Shown in pieces: positions 44,240-54,780 of a stretch of 64,000 nucleotides of DNA (its first letter is position 1; each line of letters starts with the position of its first letter). The notes under the pieces are model-generated. The model was not told the origin of the DNA. It saw only the letters and a program-made list of their open reading frames with translations, and searched no databases. The DNA lies in NCBI GenBank assembly GCA_012845835.1, contig JABAKD010000029.1, positions 9,824,731 to 9,888,730 on the forward strand, read 5' to 3'. A program made the position numbers and the translations under genes. Origin of the DNA: Undaria pinnatifida. Lineage: Eukaryota; Sar; Phaeophyceae; Laminariales; Alariaceae.

Positions 44240-44700
44240 AAGTGCTATTTTGAGCTGTTGTTATGAGAACAGCAGAGCGGAGCAGAGCAAAACTGAATGG
44301 AACGGAGAGCAGAGCGAACGCAGAGTATACCAATGCGACGCAGTGTAGAGCAATGCTGAGCAAATGAAGGCGAAGTAGAGCAAAACAAAGCAAGTGAAGC
44401 AAAGTGAAGCAAAGCAGAACAACGAAAGCGAAGCCAGCCAACGCAGACTCGACGCAGAGCCAGCGCAGAGCACACAGCAGAGCAAGCGGAGTCGCTCGAC
44501 GAGCAAAGCAGAGAACAGCAACGCAAACCAGAGCAGAATAGAGAGCAGAGCAAAGCAGGGCCGAGCACACAGCAGGGCAAAGCAAGGCTAAGCCGAGCAA
44601 CGCAGAGCAGGGACACGCAGGGCAAAACAGAGCAGAGTGAACGAGCGCCGAGCAGAGCACGGCAAACCAGAGCGACGCAGAGCACAGCACCCGCCCGGGT
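44240..44700. repeat. Degenerate (CAGAG/CAAAG)n array
   Basis: About 450 bp is built almost wholly from AGAGC, AAAGC and AGCAG words with no fixed period. It keeps long frames open on the - strand (up to ~240 codons, Cys/Leu/Ala-rich), which I do not call as genes. Confidence 0.8.
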
Positions 44701-47216
44701 TCTTTCTCAACAAAGCGAGGGAGAGGGTTGAAATTCCAAATCACCATGGCAAACAGTAAACAGTGAAAGGGGTGGTTGAGGCGCACCTTGCGTTGTCACC
44801 AGCCTTTTCAAGGGTGCTGGGTGTTGATATGCCGTGGCAGTGGTCGTAGTACGTACAGTATAGTAGTAGTAATTGATTAATATAGTAGACGATGCTCTTT
44901 CTGGTGTCCCCACAATAATTACGTGTTTTATATTGCCGGTAGGTCGTACGCTGCATGGGAGCGGGTGGGGGAGGGGACTTGTATTTTTCGGTTGGAATAT
45001 AGATTTATTCGAAGTGGAGTGAAGTGTTGGGAGGTACGTGGAGCGAGAGGGAGAGAAGAAGCAGGGAGGGATGGAGGACGGGGGGGAGGGAACAAGGACG
45101 ACCATGGCTCCATGATGATTCTGCCATTTAATTCAATGTTATATGTACTTCTTCTTGCTGTGCTGTCTGCGCGGATGACGGACGTGACTGCCGCCACCGC
45201 AGCCGCCGCATTTGGCGGCATCGACTGTTAGCTGTAGCGCTTAGCGTCGTCTCCGTGAAGCAAGCGCGCAAGCCGTAGCAGTTTTAGTGGGTGGTAGTAA
45301 TTTTCAATAGTGGTAAGCGACCCCCCAAACTGTTGCAGAAATACCTACCTGATACACATATGTTTGATTGTTAATTTTATAAACACACCAGGTGTTGATT
45401 AACATGGTGCGCAGCATTGGCGCGTGTGTGGTTGTAGTCGATTTAGTACCTGCCGTACGGCCCCGCCCGTCCTTATCTCCCTGTCTGTCTTTTGTTTCCG
45501 CCTGTCTGTTCGTTTCTGTCCGTTCACTGCCTGTCGTCGTGGCGGCGTAGCAGAGCAGGGAAACCTCCTTCTCCGATAAAGGAGGTGGATATCTAGCTTT
45601 CTTTGACTTGGGCGTCAACGGCCTTGTTTTCGGGTCATGAACGCGATGAACTTGATTATGACCCCTTACGTTACCAACTAACGCAACGGCACGCACGGGA
45701 CACATTGCTATCACTTTTTTTTTTTAGTCACAGTGAGATCGCATTATTTTACTCGCTGCAGCTTAAGGGTGAACGTGTCGTAGCGTCACGTAAAATGCAA
45801 GGCCTCTTCTATGGTAGTAATATCCCTAGTACAGGTTGGTATGGTGGAGCCTTGCCACGTTAATAAGGGGGGGTACGTGTGGGCCCAAACATTTGCTTCT
45901 GACTGACGTGGTCCCTCAACTGCGGAACTACCCAGTAATAAATACCTTGGTACCAGGTACGAATATTATGTAGGTATGCATGTTTTTTACGATCATCTCA
46001 TTTAGTTAGATAGGTACTTCAGTATACATATATATGTGTGTTAGACTTTGGTTGGATATTGACCTCGGTTGGGCTGACGGGATTGATTGCCTGTCTGTCC
46101 GGTTGCGCGTCGTACAATCTATCTGTAAAAAGGAGCGGCCGGTGTATCGCGCAGCTTGCAAAGATGGTTATCGACCCCAGACTTATCGAACAACTCCTCA
46201 AAAGCCAGCTATTAATAGCTGACGTATATTATTGTTGTGACATACATACATAATAATATTGTTTCTTGTAAAAATATTTTTCAAATGTCATTTTTCGAGT
46301 AAACAAAATAATATTTATTTTGAAGGGTAGCCCGATATCGACACCACGTAGAACGAACCGCGCGGAATCGACGGGGTTCCATGAGACGCCCCACGGGGGA
46401 TGCCGTGGAACCCCGCGGTCATTTACGCGTGACCCCACCGCAGGCCATATGTAGCATCCCACGATGGAGTCCTGTACAGTAGTAGTTGGTTGGTCCGTGG
46501 AACACCGCGGGAAAAGAACAGCCCTGTCGGGCCTTGGGGATCCCTGAAGATATGATCCACGTATCATGGGGCACAGACAGGTACGGCCCGCACAGGTAGG
46601 TGTGCTTTTCGCTAACCAGCAGTCAGCTGACTGAGCAAAACCCAGTTGGATATAATTCTTCTCTTCCTTATCATTATCGTGCACAGGCTTTTTTTGCTCG
46701 ATTGGGTCAGGGTACGAGAGTCACCACAGACAGAGGGGGGAGAAGGGGGGCGGGGTGGTGGCAACTTGGTCACGGCCAAGCTGCAAGAACCGGCTCTCGA
46801 ACTGGCAAGGAATCTAACGCGTCATACCAAATGTCATCGGCAGCGCGCAAGCTGCTTTGAAAATTTCCTGCCGTACGTAAATCACTACGTACAGCAAAGC
46901 CTCGCGTGTGACGTGATGCTTACTTGAAGCAGAATATAGACCAACTCAAAACAAAGCCAATCGCGTAACGTGTATAGCAAGTCCCTAGTCTACATCTACG
47001 CGACCTAAAAAAGCTGTTGGGAATCCCTTTCCCCTCCCCTCCCCAACCCCCCCCCCCCTTCCAACACTCCGCCCTCCCCTAACTGGTTGTACGACTTACA
47101 GGATACAATTGATGAGCTGATATCAGATGCTTTTCCATCCACGGCTGAGCTGTCAGATTTTGTCCCCCTCAAAAACGGGTTTTATAGTTTCCGTGCACAG
47201 ACTGACTGACATCACC
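44701..47216. other. Intergenic; one R1 core, otherwise unassigned
   Basis: An R1 core lies at 46,130-46,230 (GCAGCTTGCAAAGATGG). 47,150-47,216 is the broken half of the R2 repeat that holds the LTR element. The rest shows no gene, RNA or complete element. Confidence 0.4.
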
Positions 47217-47220
47217 CTGT
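47217..47220. repeat. Target-site duplication, left (CTGT)
   Basis: CTGT directly precedes the terminal TGTTAA of the LTR element and is repeated at 58,850-58,853. R2 repeats without the insertion carry the site once. Confidence 0.8.
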
Positions 47221-47488
47221 TGTTAAATTAATAGGTGGGGGACACAGAGTGCCCCCTGCAGGTCTGCCAATTGGGTAGGTCCTCGGAGTACTCACTTTCG
47301 TTCCTTCGTAGAGATGTAGCTTTATTCGTTTCCACCAGAGCCCGGGATAGCTTCTGAGATCGGAGGCGCGTGCCTCCGATCTAATTCCTAACTTCCCCGA
47401 ATATAAACTGCCAACCTTATCATACGAAACCCATCCAAATGATCTCAAATTCGGATACCTACAGGCCTTTCGAGGCCGTATCTTAACA
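47221..47488 (-). repeat. 3' LTR of the chromovirus (268 bp)
   Basis: On the - strand it begins TGTTAAGATACGGCCTCGAA at 47,488 and ends ATTAATTTAACA at 47,221. It closely matches 15,880-16,135. The purine-rich AGGGTGGGC just upstream (about 47,495-47,505) may be the polypurine tract. Confidence 0.8.
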
Positions 47489-48353
47489 CTAGCCCACCCT
47501 GATGAGTCGCATATGCAGAAATATGGGAGATTCGAGGAAACTCCGGTTCTACGAACTAGACCATGAGTCGAAGATGCGGCTCCTCAAACCCCACTCCCAC
47601 ACCTCTAACCGTCTGGCTATGGAGCCAGGAACACGCGAAGAAAAGCAGTAGAAAGAAAAGCAGACCCTACAGCAAGGCAATAGTCACCCATCAAAAACTT
47701 GCCGCATGCCGCCGGCGTGGCGGGGGGGCAGAAAAGGCTCTAGAACCTGCCGCATGCCGCCGGTGTGGCGGGGGGGGGGGGCAGGAAAGGCTCTACGGTA
47801 AACCAACCACAGAAAAGGTACTATGGCGAGGCGAGCCCTCGTCGATATGGAGGGGAACACAGGCGCTAACACAAGGGAGAAGTCATGCGAAAAACCTCCC
47901 GCGGGCCATCGGCAAGGCGGGGGGTTAGACGAGGAAACGACGAATACCCGGGATGGAAGATGTCAACACCTACAGCCCCGCTAGGGGAGGAAGTGTTTAG
48001 ACAAAAAAAATCAGAACAAATACAACACACAAAACATAAAAGATGACACACAGACCCGTACACTGGTCGCCCCCCGGCTCTGGGCTGAGGAGGGCGTCGG
48101 CAGGGCGAATTTGAACAATGACAAAAAGGCGACAGCCCTGCGCCTCAGATAGCGGCGTTTTACCCGAACCCTGACCCGGCACTGAGCAGGGGGTTCGGCT
48201 GGACAGAAAAGAGAAAAAAAAAAAAAAATGGAAAGAACCGCTCCAAAACTCGATGGAGACCCTCAGGACACTACGAACGACCCAAAGACAAAGACGCAAA
48301 ACTCATACCTAAAAAAATTGAAGAACTATCGAGAAGCGGTGGTGGCTTGGAAG
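47489..48353 (-). other. Element 3' untranslated region
   Basis: Between the integrase stop and the 3' LTR there is no convincing frame. Two copies of a ~58-bp unit (CTGCCGCATGCCGCCGG, GTGGCGGGGGG, GGCTCTA) lie at 47,697-47,800. Confidence 0.6.
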
Positions 48354-50285
48354 TCAACTGGCCACGGCCGCGCCTCGAGATTCGTCTACGTTACGTTGGA
48401 TTCCCCGAGGAAACGCACTAGCGATGTGAACTTGCAAGCACCAAGAGCCTCGTACGGCTCCCGTTGAAGTCGTGTAGCGCGCCGGGGGAAGAGGGAGTTT
48501 AATCGGTCCCGGGTCGTCCAGAAAGCGGACCAGGTATACCTTGTCCTCGGTAGTGCTCGCGCTGATTTTTCCTAGCCACCATAAACCATCGTCTCCCTTG
48601 TACCAAAAGTGGGCTCCCTTAGGAAGTACGGTGTCGTGGTAGCGACGGAGCCAATCGGTGCGGGAAACACAGGCGTAGCCCGGCGCTAGGAAACGTTCCC
48701 CGTTGTTGCGGGAGAGCTCACGCTGTGCCGCTCCGATCCGCATTCGGCAGTAAAGGCGGTTGGTTTGGCGGTGCTGGTCCGGGGTTCCGGTCCAATAACG
48801 CAAGATGTGCGAGCGGGAGAGGTGGAGGTCCATTTCCCGCTCCCAGGACGGTTCGGAGAGTCCCGCCCAATGCGTCTTGTATAGCACCGTGATGATGCCA
48901 CCTCGCCCCCGTACCGACTGATGACCAGTGATCTGCTCCACCTCCAGCCGTTGGAGGGGAGTCGAAACGTCGTCTTGAGTGACGTGGTACGGCGGGGACG
49001 TCTTGGAAAATTTGTTGAGCACATACTGTGTCAGCCCCGCCGGTAGGTATTTGGGCATGTCCCCGCTGTCGTGGGGGTTGGCACAGGGTTTGCAGCGCTC
49101 GATTGCCACACGCTGACGAGCGTCCGAACCAGGCAGGTCGGAAGGCAGATCCAAATAAAGGAGGTTGCTCCCGAGCGGCGAGCCGTCCGGGGTCTCGGCG
49201 GCGGAGCAGGGACCGACGGCCAGGACCTTGTATGGGCCCGTCCAGTTAAGCGCGAGTTTGGCCTTGAGTACCTTGGCGTCGGTATTCGCCTTCGCACCCT
49301 GGCGGATGGTAGAGGCAGAATTGTATACCCATGCCCAACCATCCACAGTGAAATTAGGTGCTGGACGCAGCGCGTCGGCGAGGGCGGAGTTTCTGCGGTC
49401 AACACGGGAAACGGTGAGGGCGTGGTGTGCGCGGACAATGTCGTTCGCGCGTTTTTGCCGGTCGGTGGCCAAATCGCAATAGGCCAGGAGGTCACGGGCC
49501 AGACTCTGGTGTCCCACGACACGTTTGCGGTCGAAAATCGTCAGGGGGAGCCGTGGGAGTCTGCCCATGTGGACCTCGTCGGGCGCCAAACCCGTCGCCG
49601 CGCTGACAGAGTTGTTGTAAGCGAATTCGACGTGGGGCAGATGCAAGTCCCAGTCGTCTTGTCGCTCGTTGACGACCATAGCCAGAATTTGTGCCATAGT
49701 TTGATTTACCCGCTCAACGCCCCGGTTACAGTTGGGATGGTAGGAGCTTGTATCATGCTTGTGTACACCTAACAACTGATATACAGCTTGTGAAAGCTTG
49801 GAGCAGAACTGCAGTCCGTTGTCCGAGAGTATGGTGCGCGGGCACCCCCACAAGGGTATGTATTGGTTCACCAGGATATTGGCTGTACCTTCCGCGGTGA
49901 ACTCAGCGGCAGTGACGGGGAACATGTCGGCCCGACGACTGAAGCGATCGGTGAACAGCAGGATGTAGGTGTTGCCTCGTGGTGTGACCGGAAGGGGGCC
50001 GAAGTAGTCAACACTGACGGCGATACCTGGACCTTCCGGCAGAGGCATTGTGATGATGGGCCAGCGGACAGTCAGCCGTGGGGTTATCCGCGCTTGGCAC
50101 TTCAAGCAGTGGCGAAGCCACCACCGGGTACACACACTCATGCCAATCCACCAATAAAAACGCTCCAGCATGCGCAACGTGCGCGTGGTGCCAAGGTGGC
50201 AGGAGGCCGTCGAGTGGCAAGCTTGCATGATCCAAGGGCGCATGAGCAGGGGAACGTAGATGCGAACTGGCTCGTCGTTTAGCAA
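48354..50285 (-). CDS. Retrotransposon integrase with C-terminal chromodomain
   Basis: The frame is about 643 codons and stays open a little upstream of 50,285, so it is the C-terminal part of a pol polyprotein with no start of its own. Counting from 50,285, the HHCC zinc-binding residues are H24, H30, C60 and C63. The catalytic triad is D93, D155 and E191 (a D,D-35-E spacing), with SDNGLQF and GVERVN around it. At about residues 435-500 (48,786-48,980) a chromodomain-like segment includes YKTHWAGLSEPSWERE, which in chromoviruses steers integration to marked chromatin. A further ~140 residues contain WYKGDDGLWWLGKI and VYLVRFLDD, which look Tudor-like. The reading frame is intact, unlike the rest of the element. 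Confidence 0.88.
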   Translation of the reverse strand: MLNDEPVRIYVPLLMRPWIMQACHSTASCHLGTTRTLRMLERFYWWIGMSVCTRWWLRHCLKCQARITPRLTVRWPIITMPLPEGPGIAVSVDYFGPLPVTPRGNTYILLFTDRFSRRADMFPVTAAEFTAEGTANILVNQYIPLWGCPRTILSDNGLQFCSKLSQAVYQLLGVHKHDTSSYHPNCNRGVERVNQTMAQILAMVVNERQDDWDLHLPHVEFAYNNSVSAATGLAPDEVHMGRLPRLPLTIFDRKRVVGHQSLARDLLAYCDLATDRQKRANDIVRAHHALTVSRVDRRNSALADALRPAPNFTVDGWAWVYNSASTIRQGAKANTDAKVLKAKLALNWTGPYKVLAVGPCSAAETPDGSPLGSNLLYLDLPSDLPGSDARQRVAIERCKPCANPHDSGDMPKYLPAGLTQYVLNKFSKTSPPYHVTQDDVSTPLQRLEVEQITGHQSVRGRGGIITVLYKTHWAGLSEPSWEREMDLHLSRSHILRYWTGTPDQHRQTNRLYCRMRIGAAQRELSRNNGERFLAPGYACVSRTDWLRRYHDTVLPKGAHFWYKGDDGLWWLGKISASTTEDKVYLVRFLDDPGPIKLPLPPARYTTSTGAVRGSWCLQVHIASAFPRGIQRNVDESRGAAVAS

Positions 50286-50844
50286 AGCAAGCAGCTCGCC
50301 CCACAGAGTTCGGTTTGTCGGAGCTTGTTGGCGGTAGTGTCGGGTTACGGACGAGTAGGACGATGTCGTCGTCGGTTGTATGTAGTCGACCCTTACCCGC
50401 CAGCTCCTGGATGTCTGAGAGGGAGGGACGCTTGTGCAAGAGGTAGCACGCCAAAAAGTCGGGCGGCAGGACCGATTGCCGGCCGATAGAAACGTAACGC
50501 ATCATGGCGTGGCACGTCGGCTCAGCGTGCTGCTCTCGCTTCCAATCGTAATGCGAATAACGCGCGACGGAATCAGCGAAACGCAATTCAGCAGCGTTGC
50601 GAAGGGCGTCCGCCCTTGTATATGCGGTCGGCGTGCCACCAGGAGAAGGCGTGAGCCGTAAGAGAGGAGTTCCCATATAGGCTCTGCGAGGTCGCGGTCG
50701 GACGGCAGTGGCACCGTGCGGACCGGCGAGTCGACAAGAGCAGGGGTCGCGGCGGCGACGGGGTCGGCTGCGGCCGTGGAACTCGCGACGGGGTTGTACT
50801 TCGTCCGCAAGATGGCCGAGGGGCCCCGCCGGGCCCGAATCCAT
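50286..50844 (-). pseudogene. Remnant of pol upstream of integrase, frameshifted
   Basis: One - strand frame reads SHYDWKREQHAEPTCHAMMR, LLHKRPSLSDIQELAGK and DDDIVLLVRNPTLPP, typical of the segment between RNase H and integrase in gypsy pol. It passes into the integrase frame (TLWGELLALLNDEPV) only through a frameshift near 50,300-50,320. RNase H motifs are absent upstream. Confidence 0.6.
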
Positions 50845-52610
50845 AATCTACAGCGGGAGTGCATTACCCGTTGTTATCGCTGTTCGTCGGCGCGTCGTCG
50901 ACGACGGAGGGGCTGGAGTGCCAAGCATGGCGGAGACGGACACAGTCGAACCGGTGGTCGCGGCGGGGGCCGTCTCCTGTAAAGAACTCCGGGATAGATA
51001 AGTCGGCTGTGCGATGGGCGTCGCTGCAGCCAGGGCTTCTGCGGAGCCCGTGCCGCCCTCGATGGGTATGGCAAAGACCGAAGCGAAAACAGTGTCGGCG
51101 GCAGGTGAAATCGACCCGGCCGGTACAGCCTTCGGTAGTGGCGACGGAGGCAGAAACACGAGCGACGAATCTCCCCGGGGAAACAGAAAGGCCGTCAATC
51201 CTTATACGTGGCTCGTGTTTGCGAAAATCGTGAAACGCGGTAGAGGTGAGAGGGAGCCCACCCAAGGCAGCATGTTCAGTGCGGGGCACGAGCCCACCCA
51301 AGACAGTGCTTTCGGCGAGGGGTTCGAGTCCACCCAAAGCAGTGCTTTCCGTGTGGGGCACGAGCCCACCCAAGACAGTGCTTTTGGCGAGGGGCGCGAG
51401 TCCACCCGAACCGACTCCTGGGATCGGCGAGGGGGGAGCGCGCAGCCCGCGGGTCCGTAGGAGGTAGATACCGCTATCTCCAACGGGGTTGAGGCTTGTC
51501 AACCCCACGAGGTTGAATTTTTCCAAGCCACTGCGGTCGTACTCCGTAGCGGGCTCTGGAAAACGGGCCGGAAAAATCGGCGATGCCCTTGGCGCTGCCT
51601 TTGCGGTACTCGAGTGTGCAATCGAACGCGGTGACGAACTCAAGCTACCGCTGGACTCGTGCATTGAGGGTCCCCACTTTGCCAATGCTCTCTTATGTAT
51701 TGTGGCCGGAGGATATGCGGAACTTTGTTCCCCTCAGTATCCTCGGAGGTGTTTGGGAACCCAAGCAATGCTGCCGGTCCCCAAATCTTTAGGAGTCCAG
51801 TGCCTCTCCAAGTCGAGCGTTGCTCGACTGATAAACGCGATTTTCATAGTGAACAAAACGTCGTCCAGCGTCACAGTACCCTCGACGAAACAGGGGCAGT
51901 GTTCTGACATCGCAAGGTCAGGGCCGACGCTAAAAGCTATCTCCACAACTTCACGGCTTTTCATTGGCCAACGCGCCCGAGAAATAGGTCGGAAACGCCG
52001 AAGGGGAAGCTTTGCGAGCGCTGGCCGCTGTGAACGGTCTGGTTGCGGCGCGGACGAGATTTCTTGGTTCTTGCACTCGCAGTGCAGGTGCGGAACCGAC
52101 TAGGGGAGGCCGGGTGCGCCGACCCGGTCTCATTGTCGCAAATAGCTGCGCGAACGGCAGAAAGGGCCTCACCGAGCAAGTTTTCCTCTCCCCTGGCATG
52201 GGCTGTTGGCCCTGGGACCATCAGCCCGGAGACCAACGCCCCACACTGGGTTCAGAGGGCAGGATTCAGCCAGAAGCTTGTTGTCAGAGCTCAAAAGGTG
52301 ACTTTTTTTTTTTTTTTTTTTTTTTTTCTTGTGGCTGAATTCTGCGTGAATTTGGCGTAGGTGTCAGGTGACACGGCGTTTTGCTTCTCCCTGTCCCCAA
52401 CAGCGGAGTCAAAGTTGTGCACGCCTCGACCGATGCGTTTGCGTGTGCTTGGACGAGGCGACGACATAATGAGCCCCACTGCTCGATGGTCTTGCAAAAA
52501 CTTGGTCTTTTCGGCCATCATGTCCTGCTCCGCGCAAGAATATGATACGTCGTCCACGGCAAACGACGAAGGGGACCAGGGTGGAAAATAGGATGGGAGC
52601 TGCCAGAATA
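50845..52610 (-). other. Degraded internal region, expected site of protease/RT
   Basis: Several - strand frames of 70-270 codons are present. I found no aspartic protease D(T/S)G motif and no Y-x-D-D or other reverse transcriptase motif in them. A poly-T run of about 26 lies at 52,302-52,327. A fragment near 52,400-52,617 (FAVDDVSYSCAEQDMMAEKT) looks protein-like but is unidentified. Confidence 0.5.
51253..51410. repeat. 36-bp tandem repeat, four copies
   Basis: Units start GAG(C/T)CCACCCAA and continue with GCAGTGCTTTC and GGCGAGGGG or GTGGGGCAC. The length is a multiple of three, so the - strand frame reads a repeat of S-T-V-L-G-G-L type. Confidence 0.85.
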
Positions 52611-52639
52611 ACACCACTTGGCTGTGGAGTATTCGAGAG

Positions 52640-53450
52640 AAGGGTCAAAATCCGTGTTGAAATTTGGGCCTGCAATGTCCCCGTCCAGGAACACCAGGCC
52701 TCGGGAGCACGACGCGAATCCGAACCCGTGGTATCTCGCCTCGGGTCTTTCTTCGCTCGTTGGCGGAAAAGCGCGAGAATCCGCTCTAACTGCGCCCGAA
52801 AAATGGCAAAAACCGACGGTGCCAACCCGTCGGTAGCCTCGTTCGGCATTTGTGGGTCTGCAATGTCCCCTTTTGGGAACACCAGTCCTCGGCTACTTGG
52901 GCGTGTAATGTCCCCTTGCGGGAGCACCAGGCCTCAGGAGCAACATGCGAGTCCGAACCTGGGGTTTCTCGCCTCGGGTCCTCCTCACTCGCTGGCGGAA
53001 ACTCGTAAGAAGCCGCCCTCATTGCACCCGAAAACGAGTCCAACACCGACGGTGCCAACCCGTCGGTAGCCTCGTTTGGCATTTGGGTCTGCAATGTCCC
53101 CGTCTGGGAACACCAGTCCTCGGCTCTTTGGCCTGTAATGTCCCCTTGCGGGGGCACCAGGCCTCGGGAGCAACATGCGAGTCCGAACCTGGGGTTTCTC
53201 GCCTCGGGTCCTCCTCACTCGCTGGCGGAAACTCGTAAGAAGCCGCCCTCATTACACCCGAAAAAGAGTCCAACACCGACGGTGCCAACCCGTCGGTAGC
53301 CTCTTTGGGCATTTGGGTCTGTAATGTCCCCGTCTGGGAACACCAGTCCTCGGCTCTTTGGGCCTGTAGTGTCCCCCTCAGGAACACCAGGCCTCGGGAG
53401 CACGACGCGAGTCCGAACCCACGGTTTCTCGCGTCGTGGCCTCTTCGCTT
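52640..53450. repeat. ~231-bp tandem repeat, about 3.5 copies
   Basis: TGTCCCC(G/T)T(C/T)TGGGAACACCAG starts at 52,864, 53,095 and 53,325. Units include GACGGTGCCAACCCGTCGGT and ACTCGCTGGCGGAAACTCG. One unit is present in the 16-kb copy (about 16,990-17,110), so the expansion is younger than the split of the two copies. On the - strand it encodes APEAWCSRKGTLQAQ-like segments. Confidence 0.85.
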
Positions 53451-54780
53451 TTTGGCGTATAATCGCAAGAAAACTGCTCCAACTGCGCCCAAAGGGGCAG
53501 GGGCTCTGAGCTGTTTCTGCTTGACGAGAGGCGCGATTCTTCCGTAAATTTACGGGAATAGCGTCCAGCTGATCAGGCTGGAGGCCGTGGAGTCACCACT
53601 GGCCCGTCGCGCAGTGTCGGATCTTCTTCCTGTGCCACTGGGGCAGACGTAGCCTGAAACACGTGGGTTAGCGTGTTAAAAGACGAAGCAGGGTCCGTAA
53701 ACCCTGTGGGCGTCTTCTGGAGCGGGGCTCGGGCAAGGCAATAATATTTTTACCCGAGGAGGCTCTCTTCCGTTATGTCTCTTGGAGAAGGGAGACGAGG
53801 TAGCTAATCTTGTCGACTCCTCCTTGATGGAAAAAAGGACAGAGCGCCCGCTCTTATCGCGAGCAAACACTGGATCGAGCCTCGCAAAAGATCTCGGTGT
53901 TTTAGTGTTGGCCTTCCCACACCTCAAATCGACCGCCACCTCGTGGTCAGAAAAAGTGTTTCGAGGGTCGACCGTCCCACACCTCAAACCGACCGCCACC
54001 GCCTGGTCAGGGAGAGGGGGGGATGCACACATACGCGTAAAAAGGCGACGCGCCGTCGCTGCAGCTATATTGTTGCGCGGCGCGTACCTAGAGGGGGAGC
54101 GCGCAAAGCGCAGGCTCCCGTGCCATGGTTGATGGGGGCGGCGTTTGGAGCGCGTACCCCCATTGCTGAGTTTATGCCGCGGCTGAGGGAAACGGCGCTG
54201 GAAGCGCGGTTCCCGTTGCCGAACTCAGACCATGACCGAGGGGAACGTCGCTGAAAGCGCGCGTTCTCGCCGTCGAAAAAGAAAGAAAAGAAAAAAAATT
54301 ACCTGGCTGGAGGAAACCACGCTTGAAGCGCTAGTTTCCGCCGCCGGTACTACGCCGTGAGAATCGTCCGCAGACGGCGTAGGAGCCCGTAGGCTCTTGA
54401 CAGAGGCAATCTGTGCTGCGTTTCTGGACAGGCTAGCAACAGAACACGAGCATTTCCTGAAACCAAAATAGGTACCCCCCGACAGTGTTGTCGACGGTGC
54501 CGTACCGCCGTCGAGCTGTCAATTGCCGTTACGGAATGTGCCAGGTTGGCGCGCACATTTATTTTCGCCCGGGTTGTGGGCTGCTCCAAAGCGCATTCGA
54601 GAAGCGGGAGCGGGGGCAGAAGAGGCGGGCGAGCGCAGGATACCATGGTGATCCGACGTGTATGTGGTATCGTTGTAACAGTTTACCTGGCCCTGATCCT
54701 GAAAGATGGCGACGATTTTTCTTGTGGTTGTTTGGGCGAGAGGATTTGTCGTCTCGGCGGTAGCAGACCATGCGTGTTTG

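Noticed and set aside
44061-44786. 241-codon - strand frame rich in Cys, Leu and Ala
   Set aside because: It is a product of the degenerate CAGAG/CAAAG array, with no domain or splice context.
51489-52103. 204-codon + strand frame inside the chromovirus
   Set aside because: Opposite to the element's coding strand, with no domain.
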